In this document: positions 1 to 6,544 of the stretch, piece after piece
Numbering within the stretch: position 1 is the stretch's first letter
Layout of the letters: every line of letters starts with the position of its first letter
Source of the DNA: Friedmanniella sp.
Lineage (GTDB): Bacteria > Actinomycetota > Actinomycetes > Propionibacteriales > Propionibacteriaceae
Assembly: GCA_025964935.1 (NCBI GenBank)
Contig: JAOPXW010000224.1
Span: forward strand, 1-6,660
Direction of reading: 5' to 3'
DNA length: 6,660 nt
Program-made: the position numbers and the translations under genes
The notes under the pieces: generated by a model
Seen by the model: the letters and a program-made list of their open reading frames with translations, nothing else
The model's database searches: none
What the model was told of the DNA's origin: nothing

Positions 1-62
1 ACTTGCATGTGTTAAGCACGCCGCCAGCGTTCGTCCTGAGCCAGGATCAAACTCTCCGTTGA
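1..62 (-). rRNA. rrs: 16S ribosomal RNA, 5' end only
   Basis: Read on the minus strand, this is the start of a bacterial small-subunit rRNA. It contains the universal forward-primer site AGAGTTTGATCCTGGCTCAG (55 down to 36), followed by the actinobacterial continuation GACGAACGCTGGCGGCGTGC. The mature 5' end is set at about 62 by placing the A of AGAGTTTG at E. coli position 8, so it is uncertain by a few bases. Only about 62 of roughly 1,500 bases are in the window; the rest runs off the left edge. The rRNA is transcribed away from the SRPBCC gene to its right. Confidence 0.97.
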
Positions 63-381
63 AAAATATCGACAACCCCACAACCCACCCAAAAGCAGGA
101 CATGGAGAGAATCGTCAAAAACAACGAGCTTGAAAACTGACATAGAACCCATTGCTGGGTCAATCAACAATCAATCTCAAAGGAATCCCGACCACCAACA
201 ACCCACCCACATTCTCCCAACCCCCACCACCAAAGCAGCAGAAGGAAAGAAGGACATCAGTAAGCCACCAGCAGCACGGGGTATCTTTAGTGCATATTTG
301 GCATTGACTTTTAGCACGCTGTTGAGTTCTCAAACTTCGGGCGCACACCGCGCCAGTGATAAACACTCGCTTGGGGCAACT
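63..381 (-). other. 16S rRNA leader (precursor segment)
   Basis: This is transcribed but non-coding sequence between the likely rRNA start point (~381) and the mature 16S 5' end. It is less GC-rich than its surroundings. It carries the conserved actinomycete leader element at 314-334 and, on the plus strand, two exact copies of ACAACCCACCCA (80-91 and 198-209), each followed at some distance by an AAAGCAG word. In known rrn operons such leaders pair with the 16S-23S spacer to form the RNase III processing stem; the partner strand lies outside this window. Short reading frames here have no protein-like composition and are not called as genes. Confidence 0.75.
314..334 (-). promoter_or_regulatory. 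rrn leader boxA-type antitermination/processing element
   Basis: The minus strand reads TTTGAGAACTCAACAGCGTG, the conserved block of actinomycete rRNA leaders (mycobacterial versions read TTTGAGAACTCAATAGTGTG). Its core TTGAG-AA-CTCAA is a perfect inverted repeat. In the family this region is associated with NusB/NusE-dependent antitermination and with early precursor processing. It lies about 50 nt downstream of the predicted transcription start. Confidence 0.7.
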
Positions 382-387
382 CGATAA

Positions 388-416
388 ACTTTAATCGCTT
401 TCCTGCACCGAGTCAA
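388..416 (-). promoter_or_regulatory. Likely main rrn promoter (proximal)
   Basis: On the minus strand a -35 box TTGACT (416-411) is separated by exactly 17 bp from a -10 box TAAAGT (393-388). The -35 matches TTGACA at 5 of 6 positions and the -10 matches TATAAT at 4 of 6. The start point would be near 381, giving a 16S leader of about 320 nt with the boxA-type element in its first part. The position, spacing and strand all fit a housekeeping sigma promoter for the rRNA operon. Confidence 0.6.
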
Positions 417-438
417 ATCGGCGATTTCGGCGATTTCG
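415..438. repeat. 9-bp direct repeat and palindrome abutting the rrn -35 box
   Basis: On the plus strand GCGATTTCG occurs twice head to tail (421-429 and 430-438). The first copy also forms the palindrome AAATCG-G-CGATTT (415-427), which runs into the -35 box (411-416) of the proximal rrn promoter. This places it where an UP element or a regulator would act. Whether it has a function is inference. Confidence 0.6.
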
Positions 439-571
439 ATCCTTCCCACCAGCCCTTCGGGATATCGGTTCGCCCATGACTGAGCGTGCCGAAATCCCGC
501 TGATGTGGTGGGGCCCTGGTCCGGCCGCTGCAGTTACCTGCTTGCGTCCCGCTACCCTCAGGGCTTGAAGA

Positions 572-600
572 ACATTACACGGGTTCCCGCGAAAGCACAA
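572..600 (-). promoter_or_regulatory. Possible distal rrn promoter
   Basis: On the minus strand TTGTGC (600-595) is followed after 17 bp by TAATGT (577-572). Overlapping this, TGTAAT (579-574) matches TATAAT at 5 of 6 but leaves only a 15-bp spacer. The spacer contains the 10-bp palindrome CGGGAACCCG (580-589). Actinobacterial rrn operons often have tandem promoters, which makes a second one plausible here, but the -35 is weak, so this is a tentative call. Confidence 0.28.
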
Positions 601-817
601 AGCGGGTGAGCAGCCACGTCAGGATCGGTGCCCGGCCGAGCCTCCAACACCTGGTCCGCGGCTTCTCCTCAGCACCCCAGCACCCCAGCACCCCAGCACC
701 CCAGCACCCCAGCACCAACGCTGGCCCGGCGTCGTTGCCGTGCCGTGTACCGCTTCAGCCGGGCCATCCCCCGCCCACACCCCTGGTCTCCTCGCCGGCG
801 CCGGGCAGACTGGGGTC
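601..817. other. Intergenic region between rrn promoters and the SRPBCC gene
   Basis: There is no gene-like reading frame here. Apart from the 8-bp tandem repeat, the only item seen is a weak -10-like word CAGACT (806-811) six bases before the SRPBCC start codon. This would suit a leaderless transcript, but no good -35 box accompanies it. The whole non-coding stretch from 63 to 817 thus consists of rRNA leader, rRNA promoter region, repeat and a short upstream region for the SRPBCC gene. Confidence 0.5.
671..716. repeat. 8-bp tandem repeat, 5.75 copies
   Basis: The unit AGCACCCC is repeated perfectly at 671, 679, 687, 695 and 703, followed by a partial copy AGCACC (711-716). It lies between the rrn promoter region and the divergent SRPBCC gene, about 100 bp upstream of that gene's ATG and 70 bp or more upstream of the possible distal rrn promoter. 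The 8-bp period is not a multiple of three and no convincing gene crosses it, so it is best read as a non-coding simple-sequence repeat. Confidence 0.95.
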
Positions 818-1282
818 ATGACCACGCACACATCGCAGACCGTGACCCGAGAGATCAACGCCCCCGCGGGCCAGATCTTCGACCTCCTCACCAACCCCGA
901 CCGGCACGCTGAGTTCGACGGCTCGGGATTCGTCCGCTCCGCCGACAAGGCCCAGCGCATCCAGGGGGTCGGCGACACCTTCCGGATGAACATGGTCGGT
1001 GACCACATGGGCGGGGAGTACCAGACCGACAACCACATCAGCGGCTTCCAGCCCGGCAAGCTGATCGCGTGGAAGACCGCCCCGGCCGGGACGGAGCCGC
1101 CCGGGTGGGAGTGGATGTACGAGCTCACCTCCGAGGGGTCCGGCGCCACCCAGGTGTCGCTGACCTACGACTGGTCCAAGGTCACCGACAAGGACCTTCT
1201 CAAGAAGATCTCTTTCCCCCTGGTCAGCGCCGACGCGATGGACGCCTCGCTCGCCTCGCTGGCCTCCGCGGTCAACGGCTGA
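818..1282 (+). CDS. SRPBCC (START/Bet v1-like) family protein
   Basis: This 154-residue protein has the form of a single SRPBCC domain, the helix-grip fold that binds hydrophobic ligands; many small family members are polyketide cyclase-like or of unknown role. Family-like landmarks are the opening strand and first helix TVTREINAPAGQIFDLLTNP (8-27), the mid-domain strand GDTFRMNMVG (52-61), the GFQPGKLIAW turn and strand (76-85), the later strand TQVSLTYDWS (111-120) and a C-terminal helix (about 136-152). There is no signal peptide or membrane segment, so it is likely cytoplasmic. The ATG at 818 is chosen because homology-like sequence begins within ten residues of it; an in-frame upstream ATG at 740 would add 26 residues of low-complexity sequence. 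No clear ribosome-binding site precedes 818. The gene is monocistronic, with a hairpin 32 nt after the stop. The ligand and function cannot be told from sequence. Confidence 0.85.
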   Translation: MTTHTSQTVTREINAPAGQIFDLLTNPDRHAEFDGSGFVRSADKAQRIQGVGDTFRMNMVGDHMGGEYQTDNHISGFQPGKLIAWKTAPAGTEPPGWEWMYELTSEGSGATQVSLTYDWSKVTDKDLLKKISFPLVSADAMDASLASLASAVNG

Positions 1283-1314
1283 GCATCACCACGGCCACAC
1301 CGATGGCCTGAAAC

Positions 1315-1346
1315 CTTCGGCGGTCCTGTTCCCAGGGCCGCCGAAG
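1315..1346 (+). terminator. Hairpin terminator after the SRPBCC gene
   Basis: CTTCGGCGGTCC (1315-1326) pairs with GGGCCGCCGAAG (1335-1346) around an 8-nt loop. On the plus strand the one imperfect position is a U-G wobble; on the minus strand it would be a C-A mismatch, so the hairpin suits plus-strand transcripts better. No T-run follows, as is common in high-GC actinobacteria. Confidence 0.6.
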
Positions 1347-1427
1347 CCGTCTCCGAGGGCGTCCGGCCGCGACCGGGATGCCCCCCGGGGGTGGGCGGTC
1401 CCGTCCGGCCCCGCAAGGCCCTCACCA

Positions 1428-1474
1428 GCAACGCCCGGTGCGACCGTCCCGGGGGGCGTCACACCGGGCGTTGC
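1428..1474 (-). terminator. Hairpin downstream of clpX
   Basis: GCAACGCCCGGTG (1428-1440) and CACCGGGCGTTGC (1462-1474) form a perfect 13-bp inverted repeat around a 21-nt GC-rich loop that can fold further. It begins 21 nt past the clpX stop codon and is perfect on either strand, so it may end clpX transcription and also back up the SRPBCC terminator from the other side. There is no T-run. Confidence 0.6.
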
Positions 1475-1495
1475 CTCGGTCGGTCGTGCAGAGGG

Positions 1496-2785
1496 TCAGG
1501 CGCTCTTCTCGCGCCGCTCCCGCTTGGCCAGCTTGTCCCGCGGCACCAGGGTCGGTAGCACCGAGTCCTTGACGACCTCCTCGGTGATGATCACCTGAGC
1601 GATGTCCTCACGGCTGGGCACGTCGTACATGATGTTCAGCAGCACCTCTTCAAGGATCGCTCGCAGCCCCCGGGCACCGGTCCCGCGCAGCAGAGCCAGG
1701 TCGGCGATCGCCTCGATCGCATCAGGGGTGAACTCCAGCTCCACCCCGTCCAGCTCGAACAGCTTGCGGAACTGCTTGATCAGCGCGTTCCTGGGCTCGA
1801 TCAGGATCCGGATCAGGGCATCCCGGTCCAGCGGGCTGACCGAGGCGATCATCGGCAGCCGTCCGATGAACTCGGGGATCAACCCGAACTTGACCAGGTC
1901 CTCGGGGCGGACGTCGGCGAACGGGTCCTCCGACTCGGGCTTGCGGGACGCCGAGTCGTTGTTGAAGCCCAGCGGCCGCTTGCCGACCCGCGAGGAGACG
2001 ATGTGGTCCAGCCCCGCGAACGCTCCCCCCACGATGAACAGCACGTTGGTGGTGTCGATCTGGATGAAGTCCTGGTGCGGGTGCTTGCGCCCGCCCTGCG
2101 GGGGCACCGAGGCCGAGGTCCCCTCCAGGATCTTCAAGAGCGCCTGCTGCACGCCCTCCCCGGACACGTCCCGGGTGATCGACGGGTTCTCGCTCTTGCG
2201 GGCGATCTTGTCGACCTCGTCGATGTAGATGATCCCGGTCTCGGCCTTCTTCACGTCGAAGTCCGCGGCCTTGATCAGCTTGAGCAGGATGTTCTCGACG
2301 TCCTCCCCCTCGTAGCCGGCCTCGGTCAGAGCCGTGGCGTCGGCGATGGCGAACGGCACGTTCAGCATCTTGGCCAGCGTCTGGGCCAGGTAGGTCTTGC
2401 CGCAGCCGGTCGGGCCGATCAGCAGGATGTTCGACTTCCCCAGCTCGACCCCGTCGTCCTCGGCCCGCCGAGCGGGGTTGGCGGTCTGAGCCTGCACCCG
2501 CTTGTAGTGGTTGTAGACCGCTACGGCCAGCGCCTTCTTGGCGTTGCCCTGACCGATGACGTAGCCGTCCAGGAACTGTCGGATCGCTTGAGGCTTGGGC
2601 AGCTCCTCGAGCAGACCGACCTCGGTCCCCTCGGAGAACTCCTCCTCGATGATCTCATTGCAGAGATCGATGCACTCGTCGCAGATGTAGACACCTGGTC
2701 CAGCGATGAGCTTCTTGACCTGCTTCTGGCTCTTTCCGCAGAACGAGCACTTGAGCAGATCGCCGCTTTCTCCGATGCGCGCCAC
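1496..2785 (-). CDS. clpX: ATP-dependent Clp protease ATP-binding subunit ClpX
   Basis: ClpX is the AAA+ unfoldase that recognises tagged or misfolded proteins, unfolds them and threads them into the ClpP chamber in the cytoplasm. The 429-residue protein is full length. The N-terminal zinc-binding domain has Cys13, Cys16, Cys35 and Cys38 (CSFC and CDEC). The AAA+ domain shows Walker A GPTGCGKT (124-131), Walker B IIYIDE (185-190), the RKH loop (233-235), the ClpP-docking tripeptide LGF (272-274, the actinobacterial form of IGF), the arginine-finger segment PEFIGR (304-309) and sensor 2 GAR (370-372). The pore-1 loop reads GYEG (157-160), where the family has GYVG; this is unusual. The start is GTG at 2785, with a strong AAGGAGG four bases upstream. 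An ATG two bases further upstream is out of frame. A 126-nt gap separates it from clpP2. No convincing own promoter was found, so it may be co-transcribed with clpP1P2. Confidence 0.98.
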   Translation of the reverse strand: MARIGESGDLLKCSFCGKSQKQVKKLIAGPGVYICDECIDLCNEIIEEEFSEGTEVGLLEELPKPQAIRQFLDGYVIGQGNAKKALAVAVYNHYKRVQAQTANPARRAEDDGVELGKSNILLIGPTGCGKTYLAQTLAKMLNVPFAIADATALTEAGYEGEDVENILLKLIKAADFDVKKAETGIIYIDEVDKIARKSENPSITRDVSGEGVQQALLKILEGTSASVPPQGGRKHPHQDFIQIDTTNVLFIVGGAFAGLDHIVSSRVGKRPLGFNNDSASRKPESEDPFADVRPEDLVKFGLIPEFIGRLPMIASVSPLDRDALIRILIEPRNALIKQFRKLFELDGVELEFTPDAIEAIADLALLRGTGARGLRAILEEVLLNIMYDVPSREDIAQVIITEEVVKDSVLPTLVPRDKLAKRERREKSA

Positions 2786-2797
2786 ATCGCCTCCTTC
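2786..2797 (-). promoter_or_regulatory. Ribosome-binding site of clpX
   Basis: The minus strand reads GAAGGAGGCGAT directly before GTG. The core AAGGAGG is a near-perfect anti-16S match, four bases from the start codon, and it fixes the GTG start against the nearby out-of-frame ATG. Confidence 0.75.
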
Positions 2798-2875
2798 CTA
2801 CCTCGCCCCGCTGAGGGGTCCTGCCAATCTAACGTGACCATCGGTCGATCCGGAGGATATTGAGCCCCCCGCCGC

Positions 2876-2898
2876 GCGGGCCGGAGCGCCCGACCCGC
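2876..2898 (-). other. Hairpin between clpP2 and clpX
   Basis: On the minus strand GCGGGTCGG pairs with CCGGCCCGC across the 5-nt loop GCGCT, giving nine pairs including one U-G wobble. It lies 14 nt after the clpP2 stop. It lacks a T-run, so it could be a partial terminator that lowers clpX read-through, or an RNA-stabilising 3' end for the clpP1P2 message. The role is inference. Confidence 0.45.
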
Positions 2899-2911
2899 CC
2901 GGCTCGTCGGA

Positions 2912-3592
<681 letters not shown>

Positions 3593-3606
3593 GGAGATCC
3601 GTTCCT

Positions 3607-4251
3607 TCACTGGTTGGGGGCTTGGGACGAGGGGATCTGGGCCGCCGAGGCGTAGACGTGGTCGATCTGCCCGTACGCCTTCGCGTCCTCGGCCGTGAAC
3701 CAACGGTCGCGGTCGGAGTCGGCCTCGATCTGCTCCAGGGTCTGACCGGTGTGCTCGGCGATCAGGCGCTGCATCACGTTCTTGATGTGCAGCGACTGCT
3801 CGGCCTGGATCCGGATGTCACTCGCCGTGCCGCCGAGACCGCCGGAGGGTTGGTGCATCATGATCCGGCTGTGCGGCAGGGCGTACCGCTTGCCCTTGGT
3901 GCCGGCGCAGAGCAGGAACTGCCCCATCGAGGCCGCGAGGCCCATGGCGACCGTGGCGACGTCGTTGGAGATCCAGTTCATGGTGTCGTAGATCGCCATG
4001 CCGGAGTCGACCGAGCCGCCGGGGGAGTTGATGTAGAGGTAGATGTCCTTGTGCGGGTCCTCTGCGTTCAGCAGGAGCATCTGCGCGCAGATCGCGTTCG
4101 CGTTCTCGTCGCGGACCTCGGAGCCCAGGAAGATGATGCGGTTCTGCAGCAGTGCCTGGTAGACGTTGTCGTCGAGCCCGAGGCCGGTGCGGCTGGCTGC
4201 GCGCGGCTGGGTGACACTCGCCAGGTCGGGGTAGCCAAAGTGTGCGTTCAC
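3607..4251 (-). CDS. clpP1: ATP-dependent Clp protease proteolytic subunit 1 (ClpP1)
   Basis: This is the first ClpP paralogue of the pair, a serine peptidase of the cytoplasmic Clp complex. Its 214 residues hold the triad Ser108 (in GLAASMGQ), His133 (in MMHQP) and Asp182 (in DSDRDRWF). The segments RIIFLGSEV (38-46), INSPGGS (74-80) and [12 protein letters not shown] (119-130) match the actinobacterial ClpP1 type rather than ClpP2. The predicted start is GTG at 4251, where protein-like sequence begins; no Shine-Dalgarno sequence precedes it. A -10-like TAGGTT ends seven bases before the GTG, so the message may be leaderless. Its end meets clpP2 closely: an alternative clpP2 GTG overlaps the clpP1 stop by four bases. 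A ClgR-type operator lies 60 bp upstream. In C. glutamicum and Streptomyces the clpP1P2 operon is activated by ClgR; the operator here suggests the same. Confidence 0.97.
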   Translation of the reverse strand: MNAHFGYPDLASVTQPRAASRTGLGLDDNVYQALLQNRIIFLGSEVRDENANAICAQMLLLNAEDPHKDIYLYINSPGGSVDSGMAIYDTMNWISNDVATVAMGLAASMGQFLLCAGTKGKRYALPHSRIMMHQPSGGLGGTASDIRIQAEQSLHIKNVMQRLIAEHTGQTLEQIEADSDRDRWFTAEDAKAYGQIDHVYASAAQIPSSQAPNQ

Positions 4252-4258
4252 AGGCTCG

Positions 4259-4264
4259 AACCTA
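4259..4264 (-). promoter_or_regulatory. Candidate -10 box of a leaderless clpP1 promoter
   Basis: The minus strand TAGGTT matches TATAAT at 3-4 positions and ends seven bases before the GTG start, so transcription would begin at or next to the start codon. The -35 area 17 bp further upstream (ACCGTT) is poor, as expected for an activator-dependent promoter. The direct repeat CAGAAC-CGA-CAGAAC (4270-4284) fills the spacer area. Confidence 0.35.
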
Positions 4265-4302
4265 CCCCGCAGAACCGACAGAACGGTCGTGGTGAACCCT
4301 CT

Positions 4303-4320
4303 GTTCGCTGTGGGCGCAGA
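4303..4320 (-). promoter_or_regulatory. Probable ClgR operator of clpP1P2
   Basis: The minus strand reads TCTGCGCCCACAGCGAAC. The ClgR consensus known from Corynebacterium is WNNWCGCYNANRGCGWWS; this site departs from it only at the fourth base. The CGC-N5-GCG core is at 4306-4316. The core centre lies 60 bp upstream of the clpP1 start codon, a usual distance for a class I activator if the transcript is leaderless. The consensus is recalled from published work, not searched here. Confidence 0.65.
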
Positions 4321-4672
4321 GTCGCCGGGCGACCCCTCGAGGCGGCCCGGAACAGGCAGATGGCCGGGGCCGGGGACGTGTCCCCCGCTCCGGCCACCTC
4401 CCCCGCTGGCTCATGAACCCCGAGTGACGCTCCCCCGAGCTGCTCTCCCGAGTCTGAGTCCAGGCGCGGCGCCCGGCGTACGCAGGCCCTCCCCCTGAGG
4501 GGTCTGCGACGCATCGGGCGCCCACTCGTCGTGGTGCCGGCGGCGACCTCCCCCAGATCTGGGTCACGCCGGACCCACAGCGAGTGACGCTGGTCAGTCC
4601 CGGCCACCTCTGGTGACCACGATCAGCCTGACCCGAGGACCTTGATCTGGAGTTGCGGCTCCTTGTGGTTTC

Positions 4673-4733
4673 GCTCAAGATCCCGGCCCCGACGCCCCGG
4701 CTGGGAGGCCAACCTCAAGAAAGGCTCAAGATC
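4673..4733. repeat. GCTCAAGATC direct repeat pair
   Basis: Exact 10-bp copies lie at 4673-4682 and 4724-4733, 51 bp apart or about five helical turns. A third partial copy CTCAAG is at 4714-4719. The CTCAAG word equals one half-site of the HspR HAIR element, but the opposite half-site with proper spacing is absent. Confidence 0.55.
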
Positions 4734-4770
4734 GGTCGGGATGAGCGCTTTCACCACGCCCTGGTACGAA

Positions 4771-4805
4771 ATGCCCCGCCCTCCCGCGGAGGGAGGACGG
4801 GGCAT
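4771..4805 (-). terminator. Intrinsic terminator of tig
   Basis: ATGCCCCGCCCTCC (4771-4784) and GGAGGACGGGGCAT (4792-4805) form a 14-bp stem with a 7-nt loop. The single imperfect pair is a U-G wobble on the minus strand and a C-A mismatch on the plus strand, which assigns it to minus-strand transcripts. It begins 24 nt past the tig stop and is followed on that strand by a short TTT. Confidence 0.8.
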
Positions 4806-4829
4806 CGTCGAGGCGAGGCGAGCCGTCGG

Positions 4830-6293
4830 TCAGGCCTTGGCGTCGTCGGTTCCGGCGTCGTCGGAGCCGGCCTCGACCGCGGGCGCCGCGTCGGCGGTGG
4901 CCGCATCGTCAGCCGGCGCGTCGGTCGCCGTCTCGGCCTCAGCCGGTGCGTCGGTGGCCAGCGAGCCGTCCTCGCGGAGACCCGCGAGGTCGACCCGGTC
5001 GCCGTTGCTATCGGTCACAGTCGCCGACTCCACGATCAGGGCGAGCGACTTGCCCCGCCGGATCTCGAGCATGTACTCGTCGATGTGGTGCGGGTGCTCC
5101 TGCAGGTGGTCAGCGACCTGCTGCGGCGGCACGTTGTCCGCCTGGGCCTTGCGGATGATGTGCTGCGTCAGGTCGTTCTGGTCCACCGAGATGGACCGCT
5201 CCTCGGCGACCTTGTCCAGCACCATCTGCGCCTTCAGGGCCTGGGTGGAGCGAGCCTCGACATCGGTCCAGAACTCCTCCTCCGTCTGACCCTCCTCAGC
5301 GTCGAGCAGGTACTGCTCGAGGGTGAGCTGGGCCTGGCCGAGCTGGCTGGTGATCTGCTGACGGCGGGCGTCGAGCTCGGAGGCGAGGATGTTCTCCGGG
5401 ATGGCCACGTCGAGGCTGTCGACCAGGGCCTCGAGGACCGCGTCGCGGGCCTGGCCGGCCTGCTCGAGGCGCGCCATCTGCCGCAGCCGGGTCGCGATGT
5501 TGGCCCGCAGCTCCTCGATGGTGTCGAACTCGGAGGCCTGCTGGGCCAGCTCGTCGTCGGCCTCGGGCAGCTCGACGGCCTGGACCTGCGTGACCGTGAC
5601 GAGGATGTCGGCCTCCTCGTCCTTCAGCGGGCCACCGACCAGCTTCGAGGTGAAGGTGGTGGACTCGCCGGCGGACAGGCCGGTCACGGCCTCGTCGAGC
5701 CCGTCCAGCATCTGCCCCGAGCCGACCGTGTACTCCAGCTCCTCGGCGGTCGCGTCGGCCAGGGTCTCGCCGTCCTTGCTCGCCACCAGGCTGATGGTGA
5801 GGACGTCGCCGTCGGCCGCGGCGCGCTCGACGGTCTCGCGCGACCCGAAGCGGGTGCGCAGGATGCCGATCTGGTCCTCGACGAGGGAGTCGGGCACGTC
5901 CAGGGCCTCGACCTCGGCGGTCAGGGTGCCGAAGTCGGGCAGGTCGAACTCGGGCCGCACGTCGACCTCGGCGGTGAACTCGATCAGGTCGCCGTCCTCG
6001 AGCTTGGTGACCTCGAGCTCGGGCTGGGCGAGCGGCGACAGCTTGTTCTCGGCCACGGCCGCGCCGTAGAAGCCCTGCCAGGAGTCGTTGAAGGCCTCCT
6101 GGATCACGACGCCGCGCCCGAAGCGCTGGTCGATGACCATGGCCGGGACCTTGCCGCGGCGGAAGCCGGGAATCGAGACGGTCTTGGCGATCTCGGCGTA
6201 CGCCTTGTCCATGCTGGGCTTGAGATCTGCGAACGGAACCTCGACGGTGATCTTGACCCGCGTGGGGCTCAACTGCTCGACAGTGCTGGGCAC
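4830..6293 (-). CDS. tig: Trigger factor (ribosome-associated chaperone and peptidyl-prolyl isomerase)
   Basis: Trigger factor binds the ribosome near the exit tunnel and shelters nascent chains; its central domain catalyses prolyl isomerisation. The N-terminal domain (about 1-115) contains the ribosome-docking signature GFRRGKVP (43-50). The FKBP-type isomerase domain covers about 155-240 (from DGDVLTISLV), and the helical C-terminal chaperone domain lies on both sides of it, up to about 430. At 487 residues it is longer than E. coli trigger factor (432) because of an Ala/Asp/Glu/Thr-rich acidic tail (about 445-487) without visible fold, a common trait in actinobacteria. The start is GTG at 6293: it has AGGAG seven bases upstream and the family-typical opening VPSTVEQLSPTRVKI. 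An in-frame ATG at 6365 would add 24 atypical residues and is not used. It is upstream of clpP1 on the same strand but separated by a terminator. Confidence 0.97.
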   Translation of the reverse strand: MPSTVEQLSPTRVKITVEVPFADLKPSMDKAYAEIAKTVSIPGFRRGKVPAMVIDQRFGRGVVIQEAFNDSWQGFYGAAVAENKLSPLAQPELEVTKLEDGDLIEFTAEVDVRPEFDLPDFGTLTAEVEALDVPDSLVEDQIGILRTRFGSRETVERAAADGDVLTISLVASKDGETLADATAEELEYTVGSGQMLDGLDEAVTGLSAGESTTFTSKLVGGPLKDEEADILVTVTQVQAVELPEADDELAQQASEFDTIEELRANIATRLRQMARLEQAGQARDAVLEALVDSLDVAIPENILASELDARRQQITSQLGQAQLTLEQYLLDAEEGQTEEEFWTDVEARSTQALKAQMVLDKVAEERSISVDQNDLTQHIIRKAQADNVPPQQVADHLQEHPHHIDEYMLEIRRGKSLALIVESATVTDSNGDRVDLAGLREDGSLATDAPAEAETATDAPADDAATADAAPAVEAGSDDAGTDDAKA

Positions 6294-6299
6294 GCTACA

Positions 6300-6304
6300 A
6301 CTCC
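6300..6304 (-). promoter_or_regulatory. Ribosome-binding site of tig
   Basis: The minus strand AGGAG, followed by TTGTAGC and then GTG, gives a seven-base spacing and decides the GTG start at 6293. Confidence 0.75.
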
Positions 6305-6345
6305 TGTGTTCGTGGCGGGGGCCGGACGGCCGCCCGGGACTGGCT

Positions 6346-6432
6346 CGCTCACGGAGCCCCGGCAATCCTACGGTCCGGCTCCGACGCTGCCAAAACCCCC
6401 GTCCGGGCTCGCGCTGCCCACGCTCACGGAGC
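6346..6432. repeat. 12-bp operator-like repeat flanking the tig promoter
   Basis: CGCTCACGGAGC occurs exactly at 6346-6357 and again at 6421-6432. Each copy holds the dyad GCTC-N3-GAGC. One copy sits at the predicted tig start point and the other about 63 bp upstream of it, between the tig and tRNA promoters. The sequence facts are certain; a regulatory role is inference. Confidence 0.6.
6365..6393 (-). promoter_or_regulatory. Likely tig promoter
   Basis: On the minus strand TTGGCA (6393-6388, 5 of 6 to consensus) and TAGGAT (6370-6365, 4 of 6) are 17 bp apart. Transcription would begin near 6358, giving a 5' leader of about 65 nt. The promoter lies in the divergent region shared with tRNA-Pro. 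Confidence 0.6.
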
Positions 6433-6468
6433 AGGGGCGCCGGAGCGGGGCGTACGCCGGGGCGGCGG

Positions 6469-6498
6469 TTGGTCGGGCAGCGCCTTGGGCCCTACACT
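6469..6498 (+). promoter_or_regulatory. Likely promoter of tRNA-Pro
   Basis: TTGGTC (6469-6474) is followed after 18 bp by TACACT (6493-6498). The start point would be near 6505, about 40 nt before the mature tRNA. The 7-bp word CGAGCCG is repeated just downstream of the -10 box. Confidence 0.5.
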
Positions 6499-6544
6499 CG
6501 AGCCGACGTCGAGCCGTGCCCAACACCACACGAGCTGGACGCCA

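Larger units (their letters stand above)
4252..4770. other. Non-coding region between tig terminator and clpP1
   Basis: About 520 bases hold no convincing gene. Reading frames on both strands are rich in Arg, Gly and Pro, lack ribosome-binding sites and resemble no family I know. What is present: the clpP1 promoter region with the ClgR site near 4259-4320; two 11-bp words each occurring twice (CCGGCCACCTC at 4390 and 4600, CGAGTGACGCT at 4421 and 4581); the 12-bp palindrome CCCAGATCTGGG (4552-4563); and the 10-bp direct repeat GCTCAAGATC (4673 and 4724). Its length leaves room for a small RNA or a second clpP1 promoter. Confidence 0.5.

Noticed and set aside
160..387. Short frames in the 16S leader
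   Set aside because: They lie in the transcribed rRNA leader, have low-complexity composition and no initiation signals.
671..716. CRISPR array
   Set aside because: The 8-bp units are contiguous with no spacers, so this is a simple tandem repeat.
4294..4306. GAAC-N5-GTTC as a LexA (SOS) box upstream of clpP1
   Set aside because: Actinobacterial LexA sites have four, not five, bases between GAAC and GTTC; the GTTC arm is better explained as part of the ClgR site.
4248..4678. Minus-strand frames (119 and 138 residues) in the tig-clpP1 gap
   Set aside because: They are Arg/Gly/Pro-rich, lack ribosome-binding sites, overlap the ClgR site and overlap each other in different frames.
4674..4730. 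HspR HAIR element
   Set aside because: Only same-orientation CTCAAG half-sites occur; the facing CTTGAG half at 7-bp spacing is missing.
4623..4805. 60-residue minus-strand frame just after tig
   Set aside because: It begins inside the tig terminator stem and resembles no known protein; considered as a transposase remnant but no supporting motif or inverted repeats were found.
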